Shown piece after piece: positions 1 to 7,348 of a DNA stretch of 64,000 nucleotides. This DNA is from Faecalibacterium sp. GTDB lineage: Bacteria > Bacillota > Clostridia > Oscillospirales > Ruminococcaceae. Position numbers and translations under genes: made by a program. The notes below the pieces were generated by a model, which had not been told where the DNA came from, searched no databases, and saw nothing but the letters and a program-made list of their open reading frames with translations. The DNA is taken from positions 124,001-188,000 of the forward strand of contig JARHYC010000020.1 in the NCBI GenBank assembly GCA_029264955.1, in the 5' to 3' direction. Within the stretch, counting starts at the first letter, position 1; every line of letters begins with the position of its first letter.

Positions 1-2
1 TG

Positions 3-80
3 ATTTGGTCCGAAGCTGGCGGTATTGCAAGAGCTGTGTATCAGTTTTTGCGGGAAGCAGCGCTGCCCACCGCCGCTTAA
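3..80 (+). CDS. C-terminal end of an unidentified protein (5' truncated)
   Basis: An open frame enters from the left edge and ends at a TAA at 78-80, followed 17 bp later by a strong intrinsic terminator. The 25 visible residues end in a helix-like stretch (GGIARAVYQFL) and look coding. This ending resembles the C-terminus of Cof-type HAD phosphatases, where a Gly-Val-Ala-x-Ala-hydrophobic helix closes the protein, but that is only a weak inference from a few residues. The product cannot be named from what is in the window. Confidence 0.55.
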   Translation: MWSEAGGIARAVYQFLREAALPTAA

Positions 81-97
81 ATCTAAAAACAAAGAAC

Positions 98-125
98 GCC
101 GCCCGCAAGTCGGGCGGCATTTTTG
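98..125 (+). terminator. Intrinsic terminator of the upstream truncated gene
   Basis: A perfect 8-bp GC stem (98-105 with 111-118, loop of 5) is followed by a T-rich run at 120-125. It ends the transcript of the truncated gene at the left edge. Confidence 0.85.
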
Positions 126-176
126 TTGGTCGAAAAGCACATCTTTTCGCACAAGTGCGCCTTTTCGCCAATTTTA

Positions 177-185
177 TGCTATACT
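177..185 (+). promoter_or_regulatory. Extended -10 promoter of the HAD gene
   Basis: TGCTATACT matches an extended -10 (TG-N-TATACT). No good -35 is seen. It lies about 40 bp upstream of the HAD start codon, after the preceding terminator. Confidence 0.5.
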
Positions 186-224
186 AATATACTGAAAATA
201 CATCACAGCAAGTAGGAGACTATC

Positions 225-881
225 ATGGTAGAAGCGGTTATTTTTGATATGGACGGCTTGATGTTCGACACGGAAAGTGTGTGGACCTCTTTGTGGGAGC
301 CGGTTTTGAAAACTTTTGGTATTCCGCTGCCCGCTGGGCTTGCTGACGCAACCCGTGGTACGGCAGGCGTACAGTTGCGCAACATTGTAGGTCAGTATTG
401 CGGACCAAACCACGACCCCCAAGAAATTCTGGAGGAAATGTGGCGTCAGGGCGATTTGGTTTTTGCCAAGGGCGTTGCCAAAAAGCCCGGCCTGGATGCA
501 CTGTTGGGCTGGCTGAAGGAACATAGCATCCCGGTTGCGGTTGCCAGCAGCAGCCTGCCTCATTACATCCACCAGAATTTGAAGAACGGCAACATCGAAT
601 CGTACTTTTCTACGATTGTCAGCGGCGATATGATCGAGCACTCCAAGCCTGCACCGGATATTTTTCTGAAAGCTGCTGAGCTTCTGGGCGCAGACCGCCA
701 CCGCACACTGGTTTTGGAAGACAGCTACAACGGTGTGCGCGCGGGTCGTGCCGGCGATTTTATTACTGTCATGGTTCCAGATTTGATGCCGGCAAACGAA
801 GAAATGGCAAAACTGTACGACGCTTGCTGCAAGGATTTGTTTACAGTGCGTGACCTTCTGGAGCAGGGTAAACTAGGCTGA
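225..881 (+). CDS. HAD-superfamily hydrolase, beta-phosphoglucomutase-like
   Basis: A 218-residue HAD phosphatase of subfamily IA with a helical cap (about residues 16-85). Motif I is DMDG with nucleophile Asp8 and acid/base Asp10; motif II is the Ser at about 108 in VASSS; Lys141 (SKPAPDIF) and the acidic pair Glu165-Asp166 (LEDSYNG) complete the Mg-dependent active site. This family acts on small phosphorylated metabolites such as sugar phosphates; the substrate cannot be read from sequence. It is monocistronic: own extended -10 promoter upstream, GTAGGAG ribosome binding site at about 212, and terminator at 905-934. No lid residues point to phosphoglucomutase rather than phosphatase activity with certainty. 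Confidence 0.9.
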   Translation: MVEAVIFDMDGLMFDTESVWTSLWEPVLKTFGIPLPAGLADATRGTAGVQLRNIVGQYCGPNHDPQEILEEMWRQGDLVFAKGVAKKPGLDALLGWLKEHSIPVAVASSSLPHYIHQNLKNGNIESYFSTIVSGDMIEHSKPAPDIFLKAAELLGADRHRTLVLEDSYNGVRAGRAGDFITVMVPDLMPANEEMAKLYDACCKDLFTVRDLLEQGKLG

Positions 882-904
882 TTTTTGACCTGATTGCAAT
901 ACAA

Positions 905-934
905 ACGCCATCCGCCTTGGCGGATGGCGTTTTC
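905..934. terminator. Bidirectional terminator between the HAD and NusG-II genes
   Basis: A 12-bp stem (905-916 with 919-930) is followed by T-rich sequence on the plus strand and preceded by A-rich sequence, so it can end both convergent transcripts. Confidence 0.75.
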
Positions 935-936
935 TT

Positions 937-1335
937 TTATTGGAAATCCCGCAGGTCGCCCTTTTCTTCAATGGTCAGGAATACACCATTCGGCACACAG
1001 GATGCAAACGAGGCGTGTTTATCCAGCCAGCCAAACCCTTCGCACACATGGTCGGGGCAAGGGCTGTTGACGAAAGCTGCCGCTCCGTCTTTGACCTGAA
1101 TATGTACCGTGTCAAATACCGTTTCGATATCATAGGTTTTGTCCACATCCAGCGGAAGAATCATCTGCTGGGAGCCATCTTTGTTTTCGTACTGCACAAA
1201 CGCGCACAGCTCGTGGGCATCCTTTTGATCCAGCCAGTACCAGCCCGCCAGTACTGCTGCCAGCACCAACACCACCAGTACAAAAATCAAATTCATTTTC
1301 TTGCCGCTTACCGGCTTTTTCTCTTTTGCGTCCAC
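937..1335 (-). CDS. NusG domain II-like membrane-anchored protein
   Basis: A 132-residue protein with a basic N-terminus, one transmembrane helix (about 15-34) and an exposed C-terminal domain. The C-terminal part carries the pattern typical of the stand-alone NusG domain II family of Firmicutes: an S-x-C-P-D-x-x-C segment (Cys93, Cys98) and a further CVPN motif (Cys113). The role of this family is unknown; in many Clostridia it lies near electron-transport or FMN-transfer genes, which is not the case here. The first strong start has an AAAGGAAA ribosome binding site. A TATACT -10-like element lies at about 1360-1367 on this strand. It converges with the HAD gene. Confidence 0.7.
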   Translation of the reverse strand: MDAKEKKPVSGKKMNLIFVLVVLVLAAVLAGWYWLDQKDAHELCAFVQYENKDGSQQMILPLDVDKTYDIETVFDTVHIQVKDGAAAFVNSPCPDHVCEGFGWLDKHASFASCVPNGVFLTIEEKGDLRDFQ

Positions 1336-1382
1336 TGAAAATTTCCTTTCTATGATACATAGTATACAAGAGTTTTACAGAA

Positions 1383-1410
1383 AAATGCTCGCCGAATCAC
1401 TCCGGCGAGC
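1383..1410 (-). terminator. Terminator of tig
   Basis: A GC-rich hairpin (1387-1394 with 1402-1410) is followed on the minus strand by a run of T (1383-1387). It lies 17 bp past the tig stop codon. Confidence 0.8.
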
Positions 1411-1426
1411 ACGATAGAAACAGTGC

Positions 1427-2719
1427 TTACTCCTCGATGGTGCTATGTGCCCAGACATATTCGCGGGCACGGTCCAGCATCATTTCGTGGCGCAGATTCT
1501 TCACAAAAGGCTGTGCCTTGTATTCTTCCACCGTTTTCTTTGCCTTCTCTGCACGCGCTGCAATCTCAGCATCCAGCTCGGCATCGGTCGGGACCAAACC
1601 CTTTTCCTGTGCCAGCAGCTCCAAAGCAAAGCCGGTGCGCATTTCCAGCGCACCACGCTGACGCAGCTGTGTATCAAACTCTTCCTTGGTGCGGCGGGTA
1701 CGCTGCAGGAACTGCCCCAATGTAGTGCGCATCATCTGTAGCTGAATCTGGAACTGATTCAGCTTCTTCTGGTATGCTTCTTCCAGCAGCGGAGTGGGCA
1801 GCTCGCCTTCGCAAGCCTGACCCAGCTGATCCAGCAACTGACCGCGTGCAATGTTCATTGCGTTTTCACGGCGACTTTCTGCCATCTTGGCACGAATCTG
1901 TGCGCGGTATTCTTCCATGGTATCCACGCCGCCAACCTTCTTAGCAAAGTCTGCGTTCAGTGCGGGAATCTGGCGTACATTTACGCTATGCAGCACAATG
2001 TGGAACACCGCTTCCTTACCAGCCAGCTCACGCGCCTGATAATTGGTGGGGAAGGTAACCGTGATATCGAACGCCTCCCCTGCACTGTGGCCCAGAATGC
2101 CTTCCTCAAAGCCGGGAATCATACGGCCAGCCCCCAGCGGGATCTGTGCATTCTTTGCGCTGCCGCCCTGGAATGCTTCACCATTCAGGTAGCCGGTATA
2201 GTCTGCAATCGCAATATTGCCCTTTACTGCCGGTCCCTTATGAGGAACCAAATCTACATTTGCGCTGCGGGTACGCTCGATCTGCTGGTCCACATCTTTT
2301 TCTGCTACAGGGATAGGCTCACACTTTACGGTAAAGCCTTCGGTGCAGGTCAGGGTCAGCTCCGGACGCAGGGCAACGGTAGCGCAGGCAACAAAGCCAT
2401 CCTCTTTATTTACGCTGATCAGATCGTAGGCAGGTTCAGTTACGAAATCGAACTTGTTTGCCTCCGTCACTGCATCAATCAAGGACTGTACCTGTGCGTC
2501 CATCACGTCGTTAATGGCATCATACCAGAAGACGTGCTCGCCCTTTTCTGCTTCGATGGCGGCACGGTCTGCTTCGCCCTTTTCAAAGCCCTGGACCGTG
2601 TAATCGCCACGGGTACGCTCGTAGACAGCCTGTGCTGCATTTTCCAGCTCTGCTGCATCCGCAGTAAAGGTCATTTTGACCACATATTTTTCCGGGTATT
2701 CCAGTTTTTCCAGTTTCAT
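1427..2719 (-). CDS. tig: Trigger factor, ribosome-associated chaperone and prolyl isomerase
   Basis: 430 residues in the usual order: N-terminal ribosome-binding domain (about 1-115), FKBP-type PPIase domain (about 150-240, with GYLNGEAFQGGSA and GFEEGILGHSAGE) and an elongated helical C-terminal domain. Trigger factor binds ribosomal protein L23 and shields nascent chains. The ATG at 2719 is preferred to the longer frame because GGAGG sits 9 bp upstream and the N-terminus MKLEKLEYPEKYV is typical. The ribosome-docking signature, normally GFRxGxxP, reads GFEKGEAD (residues 44-51), a charge reversal at the key arginine. An extended -10 promoter lies at 2841-2849. In many Firmicutes tig precedes clpP-clpX; here it stands alone. 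Confidence 0.95.
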   Translation of the reverse strand: MKLEKLEYPEKYVVKMTFTADAAELENAAQAVYERTRGDYTVQGFEKGEADRAAIEAEKGEHVFWYDAINDVMDAQVQSLIDAVTEANKFDFVTEPAYDLISVNKEDGFVACATVALRPELTLTCTEGFTVKCEPIPVAEKDVDQQIERTRSANVDLVPHKGPAVKGNIAIADYTGYLNGEAFQGGSAKNAQIPLGAGRMIPGFEEGILGHSAGEAFDITVTFPTNYQARELAGKEAVFHIVLHSVNVRQIPALNADFAKKVGGVDTMEEYRAQIRAKMAESRRENAMNIARGQLLDQLGQACEGELPTPLLEEAYQKKLNQFQIQLQMMRTTLGQFLQRTRRTKEEFDTQLRQRGALEMRTGFALELLAQEKGLVPTDAELDAEIAARAEKAKKTVEEYKAQPFVKNLRHEMMLDRAREYVWAHSTIEE

Positions 2720-2840
2720 GGATGACGTCCTCCGTAAACCTGCCTGTGCAGGTATTTTTGCTTTTCTTGGTGTGCCATAGCACACAGAAAGAATCACCCA
2801 AACGGTGATTTTTCTGAATATTTCAAAGCATATTATAGTT

Positions 2841-2849
2841 ATTATAGCA
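2841..2849 (-). promoter_or_regulatory. Extended -10 promoter of tig
   Basis: On the minus strand the sequence reads TGCTATAAT, a full extended -10. No clear -35 is seen. It lies about 120 bp upstream of the tig start codon. Confidence 0.55.
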
Positions 2850-2886
2850 CAATCCGAAAAAAAGCGGTATAATAAATCAAAAGAAT

Positions 2887-2908
2887 TGCCTGATATACAG
2901 GCATTTTT
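2887..2908 (+). terminator. Short hairpin with T-tract in the sdaAB leader
   Basis: A 6-bp stem (TGCCTG at 2887-2892 with CAGGCA at 2898-2903) is followed by TTTTT. It lies just downstream of a plus-strand TATAAT (about 2867-2872) and upstream of the sdaAB ribosome binding site. It may be a weak attenuator or a 5' stabilising hairpin. Confidence 0.4.
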
Positions 2909-2941
2909 GCATTTTATCGACCATTCGCCAAGGAGGACAGA

Positions 2942-3610
2942 ATGCGCTTATTTGATGTTTTGGGTCCGGTTATGATCGGCCCTTCCTCCAGCCACACCGC
3001 GGGTGCTGCCCGTATCGGCTATACAGCCCGCAAACTACTGGGGGAAACTCCTGTACGGGCTGAAGTTTATTTGCACGGCAGCTTTGCAACAACCGGCCGC
3101 GGCCACGGTACAGACCGTGCCATCATTGCCGGTTTGCTGGGAATGCACCCGGACGATGCCCGCCTGCCCGACAGTTTTTCGCTGGCGCGAGAGGCAGGGC
3201 TGGAGTTTTCCATCCACGCCATTGAACTACGGGATGCCTACCCCAACACCGCCCAATTGCGGCTGTGGGGCAGCGATGGGCGTCGGCTGGAGCTGCAGGC
3301 AGCCTCGATTGGCGGCGGGCGTATTCGCGTTACTCATATTGATGGCGTTCCGGTAGATTTTGGGGGAGACACCAATACGCTGATCATTCACAACACCGAC
3401 ACTCCCGGCTATGTGGCGGAGGTCAGTACCGCTGTGTCGAAACAGAGCATCAACATTGCGTCTATGCAGTTGTTCCGTGCAAGCCCGGGAGGTTATGCAG
3501 TTATGGTATTGGAATGCGACCAGCCGATCCCTGTGGAACTGACCGAATCACTGCGGCAGGTTCCCGGTATTTTGAAAGTAACCAGCCTGAATGTAGGGGA
3601 GGACCGCTGA
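2942..3610 (+). CDS. sdaAB: L-serine dehydratase, iron-sulfur dependent, beta subunit
   Basis: A 222-residue beta subunit of the two-gene Firmicutes-type L-serine dehydratase, which converts L-serine to pyruvate and ammonia. The N-terminus carries the family signature GPSSSHTAG (residues 13-21), followed by the SDH beta domain (to about 140) and a C-terminal ACT domain beginning near residue 145 (LIIHNTDTPGYVAEV), which in relatives binds serine and regulates the enzyme. AAGGAGGAC lies 3 to 10 bp before the ATG. Its stop codon overlaps the sdaAA start (TGATG), which indicates translational coupling of the two subunits. Confidence 0.95.
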   Translation: MRLFDVLGPVMIGPSSSHTAGAARIGYTARKLLGETPVRAEVYLHGSFATTGRGHGTDRAIIAGLLGMHPDDARLPDSFSLAREAGLEFSIHAIELRDAYPNTAQLRLWGSDGRRLELQAASIGGGRIRVTHIDGVPVDFGGDTNTLIIHNTDTPGYVAEVSTAVSKQSINIASMQLFRASPGGYAVMVLECDQPIPVELTESLRQVPGILKVTSLNVGEDR

Positions 3611-4482
3611 TGAGTTTTGTTTCTGTATCCGAAATGCTGGCGGCTGTCTCGTCTGGTCGTGATCTGGCACACACCATCATGGCAAGCGATTTGGCAGAAA
3701 GCCGCATCACCGAAGAAGAATCTCAGGCACAGATGCGTCATCTGTGGCAGGTCATGCAGGCAACCAGCTTGCAGTATGATCCGGCGCGCCGCAGTGCCAG
3801 CGGATTGACCGGCGGCGATGGCGGAAAGCTGCTGGACGCTGCTGCACAGAACAGCCTGTTCGGCGGTGAATACCTGAATCATGTCATTGCCGAAGCATTG
3901 AAAACCGCCGAATGCAATGCCTGTATGCAGCGCATTGTTGCTGCCCCGACGGCAGGCAGCTGTGGTGTTCTACCCGCTGTTTTGCTGCCCTTGCGAGACA
4001 GTGGCTATACCGAGCAGCAGTTCTGTGATGCTTTATATGTAGCGGCTGGTTTTGGTCAGGTCATTGCCGCACGCGCAACGCTGGCTGGTGCTGAGGGCGG
4101 CTGTCAGGCCGAAGTAGGTTCTGCCAGCGCAATGGCAGCTGCTGCACTGGTTCAGCTGGGCGGTGGTACGCCCGATCAGTGCAGCCATGCAGCAGCTATG
4201 GCTCTCTCTGGGCTTTTGGGTCTGGTTTGTGATCCGGTAGCCGGTCTGGTGGAAATCCCCTGCGTAAAACGCAACGTAACCGGTGCTGTCAACGCTGTTG
4301 CTTGTGCCAATATGGCGTTGGCTGGTATTCCTTTCCAGATTCCCTGCGACGAAGTGATTGACGCCATGGGGCGCATCGGCAATCAGATGTCCTCTGATTT
4401 GAAAGAAACAGCTCAGGGTGGTCTGGCACAGACCCCCACCGGAAAAGCCATCGCCGAGCAGATGGCTGGCCAGGAACTGTAA
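3610..4482 (+). CDS. sdaAA: L-serine dehydratase, iron-sulfur dependent, alpha subunit
   Basis: A 290-residue catalytic alpha subunit. The recognised blocks are PTAGSCGVLP, EGGCQAEVGSASAM and CDPVAGLVEIPC; the cysteines in these blocks are the candidate ligands of the [4Fe-4S] cluster that binds the substrate serine. The ATG at 3610 overlaps the TGA of sdaAB; the longer frame upstream (from 3514) runs inside sdaAB and is rejected. Together with sdaAB it supplies pyruvate to the NifJ and PFL routes encoded further along. Two hairpins with T-tracts follow the stop codon. Confidence 0.95.
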   Translation: MSFVSVSEMLAAVSSGRDLAHTIMASDLAESRITEEESQAQMRHLWQVMQATSLQYDPARRSASGLTGGDGGKLLDAAAQNSLFGGEYLNHVIAEALKTAECNACMQRIVAAPTAGSCGVLPAVLLPLRDSGYTEQQFCDALYVAAGFGQVIAARATLAGAEGGCQAEVGSASAMAAAALVQLGGGTPDQCSHAAAMALSGLLGLVCDPVAGLVEIPCVKRNVTGAVNAVACANMALAGIPFQIPCDEVIDAMGRIGNQMSSDLKETAQGGLAQTPTGKAIAEQMAGQEL

Positions 4483-4487
4483 AAAGC

Positions 4488-4531
4488 AATCCCTCTGCCT
4501 TGTGGTTTTACGCCGTAGGCAGAGGGATTTA
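4488..4531 (+). terminator. Terminator of sdaAB-sdaAA
   Basis: A 13-bp stem (4488-4500 with 4517-4529) encloses a 16-nt loop and is followed by a short T-rich stretch, 5 bp after the sdaAA stop. Confidence 0.7.
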
Positions 4532-4541
4532 TTCATATAAT

Positions 4542-4577
4542 AAAAACAGCATCCGTTTGTTGCGGATGCTGTTTTTA
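4542..4577. terminator. Bidirectional terminator between sdaAA and the NhaC-type gene
   Basis: A 14-bp stem (4542-4555 with 4563-4576) has A-rich and T-rich ends, so it works on both strands for two convergent genes. Confidence 0.85.
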
Positions 4578-4606
4578 TCTTTATATTGCAAAGCTATCTT
4601 AGGAAA

Positions 4607-6256
4607 TCAAATTTCAGACGTTTCGCGTTTCTTGACAAATGCACGAATCACCAGCAGCGTACCAACCATCAATGCGATGGACAGAGGCAGCATGATGAAT
4701 ACATTGCGCACCATACCAGCAATCAGGTAACATACAAAGCTGACTGCGGCTACTGTCAACGCATACGGCAGCTGGGTGGACACATGGTTGATATGGTCAC
4801 ACTGCGCACCTGCGGAAGCCATGATCGTGGTGTCCGAAATGGGAGAGCAGTGGTCGCCAGCCACAGCACCAGCCATGCAGGCAGAAATGGCAATGATCAT
4901 CATTTCATTGTTCATATCATACTGGAATGCATAGGTAACAATGGGAATCAGAATGCCGAACGTGCCCCAAGAAGTACCGGTAGAGAATGCCAAGAACACA
5001 GCAATCACAAAGACGATTGCGGGCAGCAGATTCAACACCGCACCTGCGCTGGACTGCACCAGTGCGCCAACAAACTCGCGTGCCCCCAGAGAATCCGTCA
5101 TAGCCTTCAGCGTCCATGCCAGAGTCAGAATCATAATAGCGGGAACCATGCTCTTAAAGCCTTCGGGCAGGCTTTCCATGCACTCGCGGAAATTCAAAAT
5201 ACCGCGGCACAGATAGTACACAACCGTGAACAGGAACGCAACGGCAGAGCCGTAAACCAGACCTTCGGATGCAACCGAGTTTGCAAAAGCATCCACAAAG
5301 TTCACGCCGGAGAAGAAACCGCCGGTGTACAGCATACCCACGATGCAGCAAACAATCAGCACTGTAATGGGAATCAACAGATCATACACACGACCCTTCG
5401 GGTTGGGCTGTTCGCCTTCGGTGCTGCTGTCGGGGTGCTTTCCGCTGGTGTAAAGGTCACCGTTCAGGCGAGCATTTGCCTCGTGCAAAGCCATGGGACC
5501 GTAATCGAACTTGCCAGCAGCCAGCGTAATCAGCATGACCAGCGTCAGGAATGCGTAGAAGTTATAGGGGATTGCGCGAATGAACAGCTCCAGGCCGTTG
5601 ACACCTTCCACAAAACCCGTAACCGCAGCAGCCCAGGAAGAAATCGGGGCGATGATGCAGATGGGCGCCGCCGTAGCATCAATGATGTATGCCAGCTTTG
5701 CGCGGCTGACTCTGTGACCATCGGTGACGGGACGCATCACGCTGCCAACTGTCAGACAGTTGAAGTAGTCATCGATGAAAATCATCACGCCCAGTGCCAC
5801 AGTAGCGAGCTGTGCACCCACACGGCTCTTAATGTGGTTTTCTGCCCAGCGACCGAACGCAGCCGAACCGCCGGCTTTGTTCATCAGGTAAACCATCGAG
5901 CCCAGCAGAACCAGGAACAGCAGAATGCCTGCGTTTCCTGCATTTGCCAGCGAGGACTTTACCATGCCCCAAGTAAATACATGCTCCATGGTCATGCTGA
6001 AATTGAAATTGGCATACAGAAGACCGCCTACCAAAATACCCACGAACAGGGAAGAGTAGACCTCTTTCGTGATCAGTGCCAGACCGATTGCAACAACCGG
6101 GGGCAGCAGCGACCATGCGGTGCAGAAAAAGGGGCTGACATACTCTGCCGCAGCAGGTTCACCCTCTGCAAACGCGCATACGGTCAAAGCAGCCACTGCC
6201 AGCAGCACGCCCAGGGCGATACGGCCGACTTGTCTCGAACGACTGTGATTTTCCAT
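4607..6256 (-). CDS. NhaC-family transporter, probable lysine importer
   Basis: A 549-residue polytopic membrane protein of the NhaC Na+/H+ antiporter family, with about a dozen hydrophobic segments and the GTSWGTFG and DHCSPISDTT motifs of the family. The N-terminus (residues 10-31) is hydrophobic and ends in AFAE, like a signal peptide. The ATG at 6256 is chosen because AAGGAGGAAATC precedes it. The leader contains a lysine riboswitch, and NhaC-type genes under lysine riboswitches have been predicted to be lysine transporters (the LysW type). I therefore infer lysine uptake coupled to Na+ or H+; plain Na+/H+ exchange or malate-lactate exchange are the alternatives. Confidence 0.85.
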   Translation of the reverse strand: MENHSRSRQVGRIALGVLLAVAALTVCAFAEGEPAAAEYVSPFFCTAWSLLPPVVAIGLALITKEVYSSLFVGILVGGLLYANFNFSMTMEHVFTWGMVKSSLANAGNAGILLFLVLLGSMVYLMNKAGGSAAFGRWAENHIKSRVGAQLATVALGVMIFIDDYFNCLTVGSVMRPVTDGHRVSRAKLAYIIDATAAPICIIAPISSWAAAVTGFVEGVNGLELFIRAIPYNFYAFLTLVMLITLAAGKFDYGPMALHEANARLNGDLYTSGKHPDSSTEGEQPNPKGRVYDLLIPITVLIVCCIVGMLYTGGFFSGVNFVDAFANSVASEGLVYGSAVAFLFTVVYYLCRGILNFRECMESLPEGFKSMVPAIMILTLAWTLKAMTDSLGAREFVGALVQSSAGAVLNLLPAIVFVIAVFLAFSTGTSWGTFGILIPIVTYAFQYDMNNEMMIIAISACMAGAVAGDHCSPISDTTIMASAGAQCDHINHVSTQLPYALTVAAVSFVCYLIAGMVRNVFIMLPLSIALMVGTLLVIRAFVKKRETSEI

Positions 6257-6344
6257 GATTTCCTCCTTGCCATCGATGTGTGCCAGCACACCGACGGCGA
6301 TTTCTGTTTTTTCCTACTTTATTTCCTCGTCCTGAAAAAACACA

Positions 6345-6600
6345 TAAAAAAACGGGAGCCACGGCACGTTGCCATGACTCCCGGAATTTACTCTGCTACA
6401 AGTACACGTTCCCAAGACCACGACAGCGCTCCACAGGCCGCAAAGACCCGTGACAGACCAGAGGATATTATCCCAAGATCCGGCAATTTTCTGTCAGGCA
6501 ACAGAAAACACCTCGGCAACGGCCCCTTTCACTTTTCCCGGCTGCCTGCCTTAACTTGGAAAAGCTACTCTTGACGCGTCGCGCCTCTATCATGTAATTT
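6345..6600 (-). promoter_or_regulatory. Lysine riboswitch (L-box) with terminator
   Basis: Read on the minus strand, the leader begins with GATAGAGGCGCG, then TCAAGAGTAGC, then GAAAGGGGCCGTTGCCGAGG, a CTCTGG segment and GCTGTC: the conserved core and spacing of the lysine aptamer (about 6410-6598), close to the Bacillus lysC leader. It is followed by a strong terminator hairpin (6353-6366 with 6371-6383) and a run of seven T (6346-6352), the expression platform. High lysine should stabilise the aptamer and favour termination before the NhaC-type gene. Confidence 0.9.
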
Positions 6601-6618
6601 TTCGATTGGACAAGTCTG

Positions 6619-6646
6619 ATTATAACCACTTCTCCGAGAATGTCAA
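6619..6646 (-). promoter_or_regulatory. Promoter of the lysine riboswitch-NhaC transcript
   Basis: Perfect consensus boxes on the minus strand: TTGACA (6641-6646) and TATAAT (6619-6624) with a 16-bp spacer. The start site should be near 6612, just before the aptamer. Confidence 0.85.
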
Positions 6647-6855
6647 CCTGCTTTGATAAATTTTCTGTTTTTTCTTTTGCAGGCACGGTTTTGATATTTT
6701 TTGCTTTTCAACGCGATTTTTCAAAATCTTTGCTTGCGCACAGCTTTTTTTATGCCTTGCGCAAACAAACGTGAATATCTTCCAGCGGGTCAAAATTCCT
6801 CTTCCACTTGTTGGAATCTGCGTTTTCTCTTCTCGAAAAAGGTTTCAGATAAAAC

Positions 6856-6884
6856 AAAAAAGACACATCTTTCGATGTGTCTTT
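6856..6884 (-). terminator. Terminator of tRNA-Arg
   Basis: A 9-bp stem (6861-6869 with 6874-6882) and a T-run on the minus strand (6856-6860) begin directly after the encoded CCA end of the tRNA. Confidence 0.85.
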
Positions 6885-6885
6885 T

Positions 6886-6962
6886 TGGTGCGATGGGAGG
6901 GACTCGAACCCCCGACCTACTGGTTCGTAGCCAGTCACTCTATCCAGCTGAGCTACCAACGC
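6886..6962 (-). tRNA. tRNA-Arg, anticodon ACG
   Basis: A 77-nt tRNA with encoded CCA (complement of 6886-6888). The anticodon stem ACTGG/CCAGT encloses loop CTACGAA, giving anticodon ACG, read as ICG after deamination for CGU, CGC and CGA. The D arm (GGTAGCTCAGCTGGATAGAG), variable loop and T arm (GGGGGTTCGAGTCCC core) are regular. Acceptor pair 4-69 is a T-T mismatch (GCGTTGG against CCATCGC). It is monocistronic, with a consensus promoter upstream and a terminator right after the CCA. Confidence 0.95.
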
Positions 6963-6987
6963 AAACCGCTTCGCTTGAAGCTCCATT

Positions 6988-7016
6988 ATAATACCAAACT
7001 GGGAAGGTGTTGTCAA
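6988..7016 (-). promoter_or_regulatory. Promoter of tRNA-Arg
   Basis: TTGACA (7011-7016) and TATTAT (6988-6993) with a 17-bp spacer on the minus strand, about 25 bp before the mature 5' end. Confidence 0.85.
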
Positions 7017-7231
7017 GCTTTTTTCAAAAGTTTTTTATTTTTTCTGATAATTCTGCTTTTATGGAAATTCTACAAAAACAACTTTTGCTCTTTTTGCGTT
7101 CTGCCAGCAGTTCACATGCGCACCAAGCCATCTGTTTTTATGCGCTGACAAGGCATTTTATAAATTCACCTGATTTTTTCACAACGAAACGATACCGAAC
7201 CTGCTTTTCGGTCGGGTGTTGCTGTAAATAC
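7017..7231. other. AT-rich spacer
   Basis: T-rich sequence between the tRNA promoter and the galE terminator. I see no open frame with a ribosome binding site and no clear structured RNA in it. Confidence 0.5.
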
Positions 7232-7270
7232 AAAATCGGCGGTAACGCACTTTGCGTTACCGCCGATTTT
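7232..7270. terminator. Terminator downstream of galE
   Basis: An 18-bp stem (7232-7249 with 7253-7270) with AAAA and TTTT ends, about 80 bp past the galE stop codon. It can act on both strands. Confidence 0.85.
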
Positions 7271-7348
7271 ACCGCAATTTTTATACACCTGCCAGGCGTA
7301 CAGATTTTATAAGCTCACACAAACCGCTGGATTTTCTCCTTGGCGCAA

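Noticed and set aside
4586-6574. Very long plus-strand open frame (662 codons) opposite the NhaC-type gene and riboswitch
   Set aside because: His/Gln/Asn-rich composition, no ribosome binding site, and it is the antisense of a clear membrane transporter and a riboswitch.
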